Notes: generated by a model not told the origin, from the letters alone. Counted from the first letter of the stretch, positions 1 through 8,728 are shown. The stretch is DNA of 64,000 bases from Rhodoblastus sphagnicola (GCF_002937075.1 NZ_NHSJ01000140.1:1-64000), one strand, 5' to 3'. Translations and numbers: made by a program.

Positions 1-735
1 GGGTTCCGCGACCTCGCTCAGACCGCGAATGTCGTCGATTTCGAGCGTCATGTCGTCCATGACGAACAGGAACACGTCCTCGATCTCGGAGCGGCTGGCG
101 TCCGCGTCGAGCACCACGGTCCAGCGCAGATACAGCGCGGTCGGGTCCAGTTGATCGAGCGGGGGAACGCCGCCGGCGTCGACGACAATCTCACAAGGCC
201 CCAGCTCGCGCAGATCGTCGAGGAAGGTCAGGGGATTGACCCCGTTGATCATCGCGTTCGGCGGCAGGGTGAAACGAATGCGCCAACGCCTTGGCGGCGC
301 GCCGGCGTTTTCGGGCGGCGCGACGGTTTCCGTCTGGCTCGGGGGCGAAGCCTTGCGCGCGCCGATATCTATGGCGGCGTTGAGTTGCGCGAGCAAGGCG
401 ATCTCTTGCTTGGCGTAATCGCCGTTGGCGTCTTCCACCAGCGCCCGCATGTGGTCGCGCGCCGCCAGCACCGCCGCCACCAGTTCGAGGGTGGCGGGAA
501 CAAGGCCCTTGCGCACTTGGTCGAAGGCGGTTTCGCAATGATGGGTGAAGGCCGCGAGCGCGTCGAAGCCGAACATCGCGCCCGAGCCCTTCAGCGTGTG
601 CAAGCCACGGAACACGGAGTCGATCTGGTCGCGATCGTCGAGACGCTGTTCGAGATCGAGCAGCCCCTGCTCGATCTGCTCAAGCAATTCGCCGGCTTCG
701 ATCCGGAAGACGTCGATCGGATCGAGTGTGCTCAT
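1..735 (-). CDS. cheA: Chemotaxis histidine kinase CheA, 5' part only (runs off the left end)
   Basis: Reading the minus strand from the ATG at 735 gives an open frame to base 1 with no stop, so about 245 N-terminal residues of a larger protein are present. The first 110 residues are an Hpt (P1) domain: the segment GLHTLKGSGAMFGF carries the phosphorylatable His at about residue 46. Residues 145-245 resemble the P2-like region of the second CheA in this window (55194-57305), including a WRIRF...FLDDLRELG segment. CheA is the cytoplasmic kinase that reads receptor arrays and phosphorylates CheY and CheB. Its ATG overlaps the TGA of the upstream cheY (ATGA), so the two are translationally coupled. 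Kinase, dimerisation and CheW-like domains lie outside the window. Confidence 0.88.
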   Translation of the reverse strand, partial: MSTLDPIDVFRIEAGELLEQIEQGLLDLEQRLDDRDQIDSVFRGLHTLKGSGAMFGFDALAAFTHHCETAFDQVRKGLVPATLELVAAVLAARDHMRALVEDANGDYAKQEIALLAQLNAAIDIGARKASPPSQTETVAPPENAGAPPRRWRIRFTLPPNAMINGVNPLTFLDDLRELGPCEIVVDAGGVPPLDQLDPTALYLRWTVVLDADASRSEIEDVFLFVMDDMTLEIDDIRGLSEVAEP

Positions 736-1100
736 TTGCCTACGACCTTGGAAACGAGTTTCAGCAATTGCCCGGCGTCGAACGGTTTTGTCAGCCAGGC
801 TGTCGCTCCGGCCGCCTTGGCGCGGGCCTTCATGCCGGCGTCGGATTCGGTGGTGAGGAACACGATGGGCACGCCAAGCTGGGTGGGCAGGCGCCGCAAT
901 TCCTCGATCATCCGCAACCCGTCCATGCGCGGCATGTTGATGTCGGTGATGATGGCGTCGAAGCGGCGGGTCTTGGCCTTTTCCAGTCCATCGAGGCCAT
1001 CGACGGCTTCCGTGACGGCGTAGCCCGCGCCCGAAAGGGCGAGGCGCGTCGTCATGCGCATGGATGCGGAATCGTCAACGGTCAGGATATTCGCGGTCAT
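732..1100 (-). CDS. cheY: Single-domain response regulator, CheY type
   Basis: The 122-residue protein is a bare receiver domain. It shows the acidic pair in TVDDS near residue 9, the phospho-acceptor Asp in IITDINMPRMDG near residue 53, a conserved Thr in VFLTTES and the Lys in WLTKPF. No output domain follows, as in CheY, which carries the signal from CheA to the flagellar motor or acts as a phosphate sink. It sits between a STAS protein (overlap at 1097-1100) and cheA (overlap at 732-735). The same STAS-CheY-CheA order recurs at 55.2-58 kb. It could be the sink rather than the motor-binding CheY; sequence alone does not decide. Confidence 0.9.
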   Translation of the reverse strand: MTANILTVDDSASMRMTTRLALSGAGYAVTEAVDGLDGLEKAKTRRFDAIITDINMPRMDGLRMIEELRRLPTQLGVPIVFLTTESDAGMKARAKAAGATAWLTKPFDAGQLLKLVSKVVGK

Positions 1101-1438
1101 TGCGCTTGCTCCTCGTGAAGCCAGAAACGAACGGCGTCGGGCGGCGCATTCGTCAAAAAGCCGGCGCGGTCGAGGACACGCCGAAGACCCCCTGTCGCCG
1201 GGCGGGCAAGGCTGATGGTCTTGCCACGGTCTTGTGCGTATAGGCGCGCCGAAGCGATCAGTTGGACAAAGCTCAGATCGACGAAGGAATCGTCGTCGAT
1301 GATCAGCGTAAGTGCGTCCGTCGCTTCGAAGCGGCCAAGCAAGTCGCGCCAGACATCCTGAATCGCGCGAATTGTAATGTCGTCGCTAAAACAAACGTTT
1401 GCGCTCGATAGCTCCAAAGGTGGACCTTGCATGCGCAT
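1097..1438 (-). CDS. STAS-domain protein at the head of a chemotaxis gene set
   Basis: The 113-residue protein has the hydrophobic strand, LSFVQLIASARLYAQDRG helix pattern and C-terminal GLRRVLDRAGF segment of a STAS (anti-sigma-factor-antagonist-like) domain. The usual phosphorylatable Ser of SpoIIAA-type proteins is not evident in the DLSFVQL stretch in the strict D-S-S form. It overlaps the downstream cheY by four bases. In Sinorhizobium a small STAS-like protein, CheS, binds CheA and speeds CheY1 dephosphorylation; the position of this gene before cheY-cheA makes a similar role plausible, but the protein differs in length from the second copy at 57692-57985. The start ATG at 1438 is followed upstream by an AT-rich leader. 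Confidence 0.75.
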   Translation of the reverse strand: MRMQGPPLELSSANVCFSDDITIRAIQDVWRDLLGRFEATDALTLIIDDDSFVDLSFVQLIASARLYAQDRGKTISLARPATGGLRRVLDRAGFLTNAPPDAVRFWLHEEQAQ

Positions 1439-1716
1439 CTACTCCAGAATTCTGTTTTCATATTCACGGCTATCCGTGAAATTTTTCTTAACAAAAAAAA
1501 GTATGACGGCGCTGACATTACATAATGTTGCAGATCAGCTATTTGAGAATATCACCCAATATTACACGGAGCGTCATCTATATTACGTGCGTTAGGTTGA
1601 TGTGCTACATGTAGCCCCTGATCCGCGCCAGGCGAAAGCCACGCATGTGGCGGCGCGGACAGCCGCGCCGATCCTTCGGCGCCATGCTTTCTCGCTTGAG
1701 CCCCGACGGCGCTGAC
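1439..1716. promoter_or_regulatory. AT-rich intergenic leader of the left chemotaxis set
   Basis: Between the STAS gene and the upstream CheZ-like gene, bases of roughly 1440-1600 are strikingly AT-rich for this genome (runs such as AAATTTTTCTTAACAAAAAA). It holds no credible ORF. The most likely content is the promoter region of the STAS-cheY-cheA unit; no exact -35/-10 pair can be fixed by eye. The part near 1620-1716 returns to high GC and contains no clear terminator with a T tract for the gene ending at 1717. Confidence 0.4.
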
Positions 1717-3438
1717 CTAAAGGAAGAAGTCCTCGACCTCGTCTTCGGAGGCGCTGGTCGGGCGCGCGCCCTGGTCGCCGATCTGGACCCGCGCCCGCAT
1801 GTCGGGGAACACGGTCAAATGCAGCTCTCGCTCGCTATCCATGGTGTAGCGCGCATAGGCCTCGTCGGAAAACGTCGTCAACGCCTCGGGGCGGACCGGC
1901 GTCTGGACGGGCCCGGCGCCGGCCAGGGCCTGGCGCAATGCGGTTGAGCACGCCACCAATTGTTCGCCCAATCGCCCGCTGAAATCGAGATCCTGGGCGA
2001 CCGTTTCAATGCGCCGGGCGATCGCCTCGCCCTTTGCCGCGATCAACTGCACGCTCTCGCCGGAGTCCGCGTCCATGTCCTGAAGCGCGCCCCCGACCTC
2101 ATCGAGGTCCGCGACCAAATCGCGATCGGCGTTGGCGCCGTCGGGATCTTCGCCGCCCGCGCCAAGCTCCGCCAAGGTCCGAAGCACGGCGGTCGCGCTT
2201 CGGCCGAGCTTTTCGCCTTCGAGATTGATCTCCGTGGCGATGGCCCCGATGGTCCGTCCGAGGTCGCCCATCCGCGAGCAATGCAGATAGGCGTTGATGG
2301 CCAGAAGGCGAATGTCGCCCTGGACATTGCGCAAATTGCCGATGTCGCTTCTGTTGTCGAGCAATTCGCGGGCGAGCCGTCTTATGGTCGCGTCGACGCT
2401 GGCGGATCGCTGTCCCGCCTCCTCGATCTCCACGACCAGTTCGCGCATGGATCCAAACCGATCCTTGACGGACGGCTTGGTCGGATCGGCGCGGCTCTCG
2501 GCCTGCGTGGCGAAATTTTGCACCAGAGTGTGAATGTTGCGCGCGTCGCTGGCGACGCCCTGAAGCGTCCCGACGACGTTGCGCGCGTCCTTGTCGAAAT
2601 CGGCGGACAGCGAAGCGGTCAGGACATCGAACAGGTGCAAGGCGGGAACGCAAAGTCCCGCAGAGTCCGGCTCCGTCCGCATCCGTTCGAGCAACGCCTG
2701 GATGATCTCCTGCACGTGCTCGATCCGTTGGCGGGTCATGTCGCCGATTTGCAGGGCGGACAGGGTGTCGGTGAATTTGCGTCCCGCCGCGTGCATGACC
2801 GGCGCCGCCCGCGCCGCCAGTCTTTCAAGCTCGACGCGGCGGCGATCGATGGTTTGCGCCGCCTCCATGAGTTGCGGCGCGGCGGCGCCGACGGCGCTTC
2901 CCACCACGGCGACGACATTTTGGTGCTCCTCGCCCATGCGCGCGAGCTCGGACTCCATCTGCGTGACCTTGCGCAGGAAGCCCGCGACTTCATGTTCGGC
3001 GCTCTGGACGTAACGGGCGATTTCCTCGGCGAAGGACATGAACTTGTCGTTGCCGGCGGCGGCGACCCGCGTCGAGACCGCGCAGGCGGCGAGATACCGG
3101 AGAACGGCGTGGATCTTGGAGATTTCCTTCTGGATCTCCGTCAATTTATGCGCCATCGCGGAAAGCTTGTCGCCGCGCGCGGTTTCGCTCCCGACCCGGC
3201 CTTGCAAATCCGAAATTGCATCTTGCATCGTGCCGATCGTCCGATCGGTCCGCTTCTCGTCGAAAGCGCCGGCGATCCGGTCAAGGGCCTGGATCAAGAC
3301 CTGAATATGCTCGCGAACCTCGACAAGGACGTCGCCGGCGCCGAGGAAACGCTGTTCGATCTCACGGCGCGCCTGTTCGAACTGGTCATGGACGGCCAGA
3401 AAAAAGGCCGGGTCGAGCGCGGCCTTGGTCTCGGTCAT
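1717..3438 (-). CDS. Long helical chemotaxis protein with a CheZ-like DxxxQ motif
   Basis: From the ATG at 3438 the product has 573 residues (ATG at 3450 is an equally possible start; the open frame extends further up without a ribosome site). It is almost entirely helical with no signal peptide or membrane segment, so cytoplasmic. Residues 228-245 read ALQIGDMTRQRIEHVQE, where D233-M-T-R-Q237 fits the DxxxQ phosphatase motif of CheZ (DLTGQ in enterics). A second, degenerate copy lies near residue 500 (DFSGR). The C-terminus EDEVEDFFL resembles the acidic CheY-binding tail of CheZ. A segment NVQGDIRLLAINAYLHCSRMG recalls the hairpin of receptor signalling domains. I infer a CheY-P phosphatase or receptor-like scaffold for the adjoining CheY/CheA set. 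Confidence 0.6.
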   Translation of the reverse strand: MTETKAALDPAFFLAVHDQFEQARREIEQRFLGAGDVLVEVREHIQVLIQALDRIAGAFDEKRTDRTIGTMQDAISDLQGRVGSETARGDKLSAMAHKLTEIQKEISKIHAVLRYLAACAVSTRVAAAGNDKFMSFAEEIARYVQSAEHEVAGFLRKVTQMESELARMGEEHQNVVAVVGSAVGAAAPQLMEAAQTIDRRRVELERLAARAAPVMHAAGRKFTDTLSALQIGDMTRQRIEHVQEIIQALLERMRTEPDSAGLCVPALHLFDVLTASLSADFDKDARNVVGTLQGVASDARNIHTLVQNFATQAESRADPTKPSVKDRFGSMRELVVEIEEAGQRSASVDATIRRLARELLDNRSDIGNLRNVQGDIRLLAINAYLHCSRMGDLGRTIGAIATEINLEGEKLGRSATAVLRTLAELGAGGEDPDGANADRDLVADLDEVGGALQDMDADSGESVQLIAAKGEAIARRIETVAQDLDFSGRLGEQLVACSTALRQALAGAGPVQTPVRPEALTTFSDEAYARYTMDSERELHLTVFPDMRARVQIGDQGARPTSASEDEVEDFFL

Positions 3439-3861
3439 GAAGGCTTCCATCCCAAATCTGGATACGCCGTCTTCCGGGGCGCGACCTCGACACAGTCGCC
3501 GATGAACCTTGCCACAACCTTGTTGGCGTTTCGTGGGACTTTCGCGGTTTCGGCTCTCGCCATGTTGCGCATAAGTCATTCGGCTGAAAGCGACTCCACC
3601 GCGCTTTCCGGCGCCGGGCGGCGCTTGGCGCAAATCGCCCGCGCTTGCGCGGGGCGCCAAATTCCTGGCGCTGGACGAGCCCATGGCCGGGCCATTTGCG
3701 CCGTCCGGTCGCCGAGGGGGGCGGGGGGATGACGATCACCCGCCACTCCCACCGCGATGGGGGTAGTTTCCGAACCTTTCCGCGCGCCGTCGCTGTTCGT
3801 ATCCAAGTGCGATCATGAAGCGATGTGCGTCACCGCTTTGATTTCAAACCGGGAGGAAGCC
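3439..3861. other. Divergent intergenic region between the CheZ-like gene and the BON gene
   Basis: About 420 bases without a convincing gene. The minus-strand frame of the CheZ-like protein stays open to 3684, but its extra N-terminus is Arg/Pro-rich and not protein-like. The region carries promoters in both directions. A 14-bp element at 3763-3776 (listed separately) and a good ribosome site (GGAGGAAG, 3852-3859) precede the BON gene. Confidence 0.5.
3763..3776 (+). promoter_or_regulatory. Recurrent upstream element GTAGTTTCCGAACC, copy 1
   Basis: The 14-mer GTAGTTTCCGAACC lies 85 bases before the BON gene start. The identical 14-mer occurs upstream of the response regulator at 10570-11022, and close variants precede other genes in the same orientation relative to the start. 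It could be a -35 element of an ECF/stress sigma factor (CGAACC is close to the GGAAC of EcfG) or an activator site; no conserved -10 is clear. Confidence 0.45.
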
Positions 3862-4509
3862 ATGTCCAACGACAGGGTTCTGAAACAGGCCGTGCTCGAT
3901 GAACTGGAGTGGGAGCCGAGCGTGAACGCCTCGCATATCGGCGTATCCGCGCAAAATGGAATCGTGACCCTGATGGGCCACGTCGAGTCCTATTTTGAAA
4001 AATCCGCCGCCGAGAAGGCGACGCGAAAGGTCAATGATGTCAAGGGGGTCGCCGAGGAAATCGAGGTGCGCCTGCCCATCGACGTGAAACATTGCGACGC
4101 GGACATCGCCGCCGCGGCGGTTGACCGGCTGAAATGGAGTTCGACGATTCCTCGCGACGCCGTCAAGGTGAAGGTGGAAAAAGGCTGGGTCACGCTGACG
4201 GGGGAAGTCGATTGGCGTTACCAGCAGAACGCCGCGACCAACGACGTTCGGGAACTTCTGGGAGTCGTGGGCGTTTCCAATGAGACCACCCTCAAGCCGA
4301 AGCCCAACGTGTCGAACATCAAGGAGAAGATCATGGTCGCGCTGAACCGGTCGTGGTTCGATCCGGCGAAGATCGATGTGTCCGCCGAGGGCGGGACGGT
4401 GAAGCTGACCGGACAGGTCCATTCCCTGGTCGAGCGCGACGAGGCCGATGCCGCGGCCTGGGCCGCGCCGGGCACGGTGCTGGTCGAGAACAACATCTCC
4501 GTCCGTTGA
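3862..4509 (+). CDS. Triple BON-domain protein
   Basis: The 215-residue protein is three BON (bacterial OsmY and nodulation) domains in a row, about residues 1-70, 75-145 and 148-215. Each has the V-x-L-x-G-x-V strand signature: IVTLMGHV, WVTLTGEV and TVKLTGQV. BON domains are thought to bind phospholipid interfaces, and OsmY relatives are induced by osmotic and stationary-phase stress. There is no signal peptide, so unlike OsmY this copy may be cytoplasmic. The ATG at 3862 has a strong GGAGGAAG ribosome site; an ATG further up lacks one. The shared element at 3763 and the terminator at 4521-4558 make it a single-gene unit. Confidence 0.88.
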   Translation: MSNDRVLKQAVLDELEWEPSVNASHIGVSAQNGIVTLMGHVESYFEKSAAEKATRKVNDVKGVAEEIEVRLPIDVKHCDADIAAAAVDRLKWSSTIPRDAVKVKVEKGWVTLTGEVDWRYQQNAATNDVRELLGVVGVSNETTLKPKPNVSNIKEKIMVALNRSWFDPAKIDVSAEGGTVKLTGQVHSLVERDEADAAAWAAPGTVLVENNISVR

Positions 4510-4520
4510 AATACGACGTT

Positions 4521-4558
4521 CCCGTCAACCTGTCGCAACGGGCTGACGGGCGATTTTT
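4521..4558 (+). terminator. Rho-independent terminator after the BON gene
   Basis: CCCGTCA (4521-4527) pairs with TGACGGG (4544-4550), and ATTTTT follows directly. The stem starts 12 bases after the BON stop codon. Confidence 0.6.
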
Positions 4559-4585
4559 CAGGAAACGACGATCAGGAGCCGCTTG

Positions 4586-5734
4586 ATGACCAGACCCCAC
4601 CAGATCCGTTCCGCGCGCGCCTTGTTCGAACCCACGCAGGCGGGCGCGCTCAAACTCGCCAATCGCATCGTCATGGCGCCGCTCACCCGCAACCGCGCCG
4701 CCGAGGACCTGAGCCCCGGACCTTTCGCCGCCGAATATTACGCGCAGCGCGCCTCGGCGGGCCTGATCATCGCCGAGGCCACGCAGGTATCGGCGCAGGG
4801 GCAAGGCTATGCCAACACGCCCGGCTGCTACACCGACGCGCAGGTCAAGGGCTGGAAGAAAGTCACCGACGCCGTGCACGCCAGGGGCGGGACCATCGTC
4901 GTGCAACTGTGGCATACCGGCCGCGTCTCGCACACCAGTTTCCAGAAGGACGGGCAGGCGCCCGTCGGGCCTTCCGCCATCCGCGCCAACACAAAAACCT
5001 TCATCGCCGGCACGGGTTTTGTCGACGTCTCCACGCCCCGCGCGCTGGAGTTGCAAGAGATTCCCGGCATTGTCGAGGACTTCCGCAACGCCTGCGCCCG
5101 CGCCATCGAGGCCGGATTCGACGGCGTGGAATTGCACGGCGCCCATGGCTACCTGCTCGACGCCTTTCTGCGCGACGGGACGAACCATCGCGCCGACGCC
5201 TATGGCGGTTCGATAGAGAACCGCGCGCGGCTGCTGCTCGATGTCGCCACGGCCTGCGCGGGCGCGATCGGCGCCGAGCGGCTGGGCGTTCGGCTCTCGC
5301 CGGTCTCGACCGCCGGCGATTCCCACGACAGCAATCCACAGGCGTTGTTCAATCATGTCGTCGAAAGCCTCAACCCGCTTGGTCTGGCTTATCTCCACGT
5401 GGTCGAGGGCGAGACGGGCGGCGCCCGAGACAGCATCGCTTTCGACTATGAAGCGCTCAGCGCGCGTTTCGACGGCCCCTGGATGGTCAATAACGGCTAC
5501 GACCGGCGGATGGCGATCGACGCGGTCGTCAGCGGCCGCGCCGATCTCGTCTCCTTTGGCCGCCCGTTCATCGCCAATCCGGATCTGGCGGAGCGCCTGA
5601 GCCAGGACGCGCCTCTCAACAAGCTGATGGGACCGGAAACGTTCTACGGCGGCGGCGCTCGCGGCTACACCGATTACCCGGCGCTGGCGCCCGATCACGC
5701 CACGGCGCGCCCCGAGGCGAAGGCTTCGGCCTGA
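4586..5734 (+). CDS. nemA: Old Yellow Enzyme family flavoprotein (N-ethylmaleimide/alkene reductase)
   Basis: The 382-residue protein is full length for the OYE family: an FMN-binding TIM barrel that reduces activated C=C bonds with NAD(P)H. Family marks visible are the N-terminal NRIVMAPLTRNRA, QLWHTGRVSH, the substrate-binding HGAHGYLLDAFLRD with the H-x-x-H/Y pair, the D-x-Y-GGSIENRARLLLDV segment, and the C-terminal phosphate-binding SFGRPFIANPDL. Physiological substrates are usually electrophiles (enones, nitro compounds, maleimides). ATG at 4586 has AGGAG seven bases upstream; the TTG one codon earlier is a less likely start. It is an independent unit between the BON terminator and an unassigned region. 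Confidence 0.92.
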   Translation: MTRPHQIRSARALFEPTQAGALKLANRIVMAPLTRNRAAEDLSPGPFAAEYYAQRASAGLIIAEATQVSAQGQGYANTPGCYTDAQVKGWKKVTDAVHARGGTIVVQLWHTGRVSHTSFQKDGQAPVGPSAIRANTKTFIAGTGFVDVSTPRALELQEIPGIVEDFRNACARAIEAGFDGVELHGAHGYLLDAFLRDGTNHRADAYGGSIENRARLLLDVATACAGAIGAERLGVRLSPVSTAGDSHDSNPQALFNHVVESLNPLGLAYLHVVEGETGGARDSIAFDYEALSARFDGPWMVNNGYDRRMAIDAVVSGRADLVSFGRPFIANPDLAERLSQDAPLNKLMGPETFYGGGARGYTDYPALAPDHATARPEAKASA

Positions 5735-6051
5735 ACGCGGCGTCCTTGCGCCGTTTGAGGCGGGTCATCCGATCCAGGTCGAATGGCCCCGGGATTGTCT
5801 TGGCGCTGGCGACGCCGCTGTCGGCCCTTGCGATCAATTGGATGGCTTGGGTCGTCGGCGTCAGCGCCATCGTTTCGGCGCCCGTGTCGTGGGGGATAGC
5901 GCCATGGTTGCGCGCGCGGCTCCAACGTGAGACGACGCCGTCAGCGGCCGAATGACTTGAAGGCGCAGGCAGGATCGGAAACTCTCCAGTCCGCAAATAC
6001 GTGTTTGCAAGGCCGGGCTTCATCACGACCCGGCGCGATGCGGCCCGACGC
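5735..6051. other. Region without a certain gene; two weak small-ORF candidates
   Basis: Two overlapping frames on opposite strands are possible. On the plus strand a TTG-initiated frame 5746-5955 (69 residues) has two hydrophobic stretches (VLALATPLSALAINWMAWVV). On the minus strand an ATG at 5870 opens 84 residues beginning MALTPTTQAIQLIARADSG but runs 119 bases into the end of the OYE gene. Neither has a good ribosome site. A variant of the recurrent stress element lies at 5971-5984 oriented toward the minus-strand frame, which slightly favours it. I assign no gene. Confidence 0.3.
5971..5984 (-). promoter_or_regulatory. Recurrent upstream element, divergent copy
   Basis: On the minus strand this reads AGAGTTTCCGATCC, 11 of 14 matches to the element at 3763, and continues with CTGCC, as does the copy at 11125. 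It points leftward, about 100 bases before the possible minus-strand small ORF. Confidence 0.3.
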
Positions 6052-7032
6052 TTACGCCATCAGCGCAGCCTTGGTCATCTGCAGCGTCACGATGATCCCG
6101 GCTCCGTCCCAGTTCATTTCTACGGACCCGCCAAGCTCGGAAATGCTTCGCGTCAAGAGCTTGCTGCCGAAACCGCCTGTGCTCGGGTTCTGCGCGACGG
6201 GAGGGCCGCCGCGCTCCGTCCAGACGACCACCACGTGCTCACTGTCATGGTCGACGCAGGAGACGTCCAGTGTGCCGGTGTGGATCGAGAGCGCGCCATA
6301 TTTGATGGAGTTGGTCGCAAGTTCATGCACGATGAGCGCGAGATGCGTCGCCGCGGCCTCGCCGACTCCCTGGCGCGGCACGGAAACGCGGATGCGTCCG
6401 GCGAACGCGTCTGTGTCGTCATAAGGCGTCAGCAGGACAGTCAGCAGGTCTCCCAGAAGCGCGGCCTGCGCTGATTGACCGGGACCAGGCCGCACAAGAT
6501 CATGCGCGCGCCCAAGCGCTGTCAGACGGTGGCTCAGATCGCGCGCCATTTCGACGGCCGTGGTCGAAGACCGGGCCGTGATGGTGGTGAGGGCGGCGGC
6601 GATCGACAACAGGTTCTTGACCCGATGGCTCATCTCGCCGGCGAGAAGCTCGTTGCCCTCTTCGGCTTGTTTGCGGCCGGTGACGTCGAGGAAAACGCCG
6701 AACATGTTGCGGTCGAATATGTTCGCGTCCGAGCCTTGGCCCCGGGCGGAAATCCAGCGAATCTTCTTTCGGGCGGTGATACGGAAGTCAATTTCGTAGC
6801 GACCCGCGATCGCGCGGGTGGCGGCGAACGCCGCCCTGACCCTGTCCAGATCGTGGGGGAAAATGTGCGCGGACAAATCCTCGAAGGTCACTTCCTGATT
6901 TTCAGGAACGTCCCACAGATCACACCCCCGTCTGTCCAGCATGATCTTGTTGGTGTCGACATTCCAGGACCAGAGCGCGACTTCCGCTGCATTCAGCGCC
7001 AACAGGAGGTTGGTTTCATTCCATTTCATCAT
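6052..7032 (-). CDS. PAS-HWE sensor histidine kinase
   Basis: The 326-residue soluble kinase has an N-terminal PAS domain (about residues 8-122; SLWSWNVDTNKI-like entry and GVFLDVTGRKQAEE exit) followed by an HWE/HisKA_2 transmitter. The phosphorylated His is H136 in EMSHRVKN; the ATPase part has HELATNSIKYGALS (N box) and the VVWTERGGPP motif that gives the HWE family its name, then GGFGSKLL. Such kinases in Hyphomicrobiales respond to light or redox and often feed the general stress response. No membrane segment is seen. It is transcribed alone; the downstream neighbour on the same strand side is separated by the unassigned 5735-6051 region. Confidence 0.9.
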   Translation of the reverse strand: MMKWNETNLLLALNAAEVALWSWNVDTNKIMLDRRGCDLWDVPENQEVTFEDLSAHIFPHDLDRVRAAFAATRAIAGRYEIDFRITARKKIRWISARGQGSDANIFDRNMFGVFLDVTGRKQAEEGNELLAGEMSHRVKNLLSIAAALTTITARSSTTAVEMARDLSHRLTALGRAHDLVRPGPGQSAQAALLGDLLTVLLTPYDDTDAFAGRIRVSVPRQGVGEAAATHLALIVHELATNSIKYGALSIHTGTLDVSCVDHDSEHVVVVWTERGGPPVAQNPSTGGFGSKLLTRSISELGGSVEMNWDGAGIIVTLQMTKAALMA

Positions 7033-7106
7033 GCTCGCTCAACCCGGCCAACTGGGAAAAGATCTTCGGCGTTTTTGCCCTTGTTCGATCAAATGCGTAA
7101 AACCTT

Positions 7107-8639
7107 TCAGCACACCGCATTTTGTTCCATCGCCAGTTCCGCCTTGAGACTTTCGAGGTCGCGGTAAATCGAGGCGACGGCGAGCACACGCCCCTGTTTT
7201 CTGTATTTGAGCATGCAGTCCCGTCCCGCTATGTCGCCGCTGATCGCAATCTCGTCCCAGTTTTCGGCGTGACCGACATAGTTGATCGGCACATCGTAGT
7301 GCTGACTCCAGAAGAACGGCACGGCGTCGAACGGCTCGCGCCGCCCCAGCATGTTCCGCGCGGCGGTCTGGCCCTGTCGCTCCGCCACCACCCAATGCTC
7401 GACCCTGATGTTGTCCCGGCAATGCGGATCGGGCCAGCGCGCGATATCGCCGGCGGCAAACACGCCGGGGACGCTGGTTTCGAGATATTCATTGACGACA
7501 ACGCCGCGATCGAGCGCGAGGCCGGCCTGTTCGGCCAGAGCCAGTCGCGGCCGCACGCCGACGCCGACGACGAAGACATCGGCCTCCAGCGCGCCGCCGC
7601 TCTTGAGCGTCGCGCGTTTGCCGTCGATGGCGACCACGGTGTCGCCGAGATGGAAGACGACGCCATGCTCCTCATGCAGCGCCCGCACGAAATCGCCCAT
7701 TTCAGGCCCAAGCACGCGCTCCATCGGGCGTTGCTCCGGCGCGACCACATGGACCTCGATATTTCGCGCGCGCAACGCCGCCGCCGCCTCCAGCCCGATG
7801 AAGCTCGCGCCGATCACAACAGCGCGGCGCGCGCCGACGGTGGAGGCGATGATGGCGCGACAATCGGCGAGCGCGCGCAACGTATGAACATGCGGCTGGT
7901 CGGCGCCCGGAATCGGCAGCCGCGCCGGTTCGGCGCCTGTCGCCAGCAACAGGCGATCGTAGGAAACGGCGCCGCCATCGGCGAGCACGACTTTGTTCGC
8001 CTTGGTATCGATGGAAACGACTTCGGTCCTTAACCGCAGGTCGATGCCCGCCTCGCGATAAAACTCATCGGGGCGCAACGGCAGCCAGTCTTCCGGCGCG
8101 CTGCCGGCAAGATAATCCTTCGACAGATTGGGACGATCGACCGGCGCCGCGCTGTCGCTGCTCAACATCACGATGTCGCCGCGAAACTCCAGCCGCCGCA
8201 ACATTTCAGCCGCCGCGAACCCGGCGGCGCCGCCCCCGACGATCACGATTTTTTCGGGCGCGTCGGCGGGGCTTTTGCCGAGCGCTGCCGGTTGCGCGCG
8301 CTTGTCCCGGACGAAGATGCGCTCGCCCTGTTGCTCGACCCGCCAGACGGCGAGCGGGTTCAGCGCGGGAGCGCGGGTGGCTTCCCCGGTTCTCAGGTCG
8401 AAACAGGCGTGATGCCAGGGACAGCGGATTTCGCTCCCGACCACAAGGCCATCCGCGAGCGGCGCGTGGTAATGACTGCAACAGGCGTCGATGGCGAAAA
8501 TCTCCGGGCCGGAGCGCACCAGCAAGACATCCTGATCGCCGACGTGACCGAGCAAGGTTTCGCCGGAAAAATCGTTTCGCGAAACACCCTGCGCGAGGTC
8601 CGGGCCCGCAGGCGACGCATGATCTTCAGCCATGTTCAA
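7107..8639 (-). CDS. FAD-dependent pyridine nucleotide-disulfide oxidoreductase with N-terminal Rieske domain
   Basis: The 510-residue protein combines a Rieske [2Fe-2S] domain (residues about 20-110; ligands C54-S-H56 and C73-P-W-H76) with a FAD/NAD reductase of the AIFM3/ferredoxin-reductase type. The FAD Rossmann motif is VIVGGGAAGFAAAE near residue 133, the NAD motif VVIGASFIGLEAA near 274, and the second FAD motif VPGVFAAGDIARWPD near 396. A reductase C-terminal domain (SQHYDVPINYVGHA) follows. It probably passes electrons from NAD(P)H through FAD to the attached cluster or a partner oxygenase, but no oxygenase is adjacent. Start at ATG 8639 is preceded by GGGGGAAT. Function beyond electron transfer cannot be named. 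Confidence 0.88.
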   Translation of the reverse strand: MNMAEDHASPAGPDLAQGVSRNDFSGETLLGHVGDQDVLLVRSGPEIFAIDACCSHYHAPLADGLVVGSEIRCPWHHACFDLRTGEATRAPALNPLAVWRVEQQGERIFVRDKRAQPAALGKSPADAPEKIVIVGGGAAGFAAAEMLRRLEFRGDIVMLSSDSAAPVDRPNLSKDYLAGSAPEDWLPLRPDEFYREAGIDLRLRTEVVSIDTKANKVVLADGGAVSYDRLLLATGAEPARLPIPGADQPHVHTLRALADCRAIIASTVGARRAVVIGASFIGLEAAAALRARNIEVHVVAPEQRPMERVLGPEMGDFVRALHEEHGVVFHLGDTVVAIDGKRATLKSGGALEADVFVVGVGVRPRLALAEQAGLALDRGVVVNEYLETSVPGVFAAGDIARWPDPHCRDNIRVEHWVVAERQGQTAARNMLGRREPFDAVPFFWSQHYDVPINYVGHAENWDEIAISGDIAGRDCMLKYRKQGRVLAVASIYRDLESLKAELAMEQNAVC

Positions 8640-8728
8640 TTCCCCCCGTCGTCAAGACGCGGCATGGAGCGCTTTCCGGCCCCCGCCCGCCGCGCCGAAC
8701 GGCGCGATCCGGATTTGTCGTGCACGCC

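Noticed and set aside
1960-3732. Open frame of 590 residues on the plus strand
   Set aside because: It mirrors the CheZ-like gene on the minus strand, which has recognisable helical motifs, while this frame has only low-complexity Arg/Gly/Asp-rich sequence.
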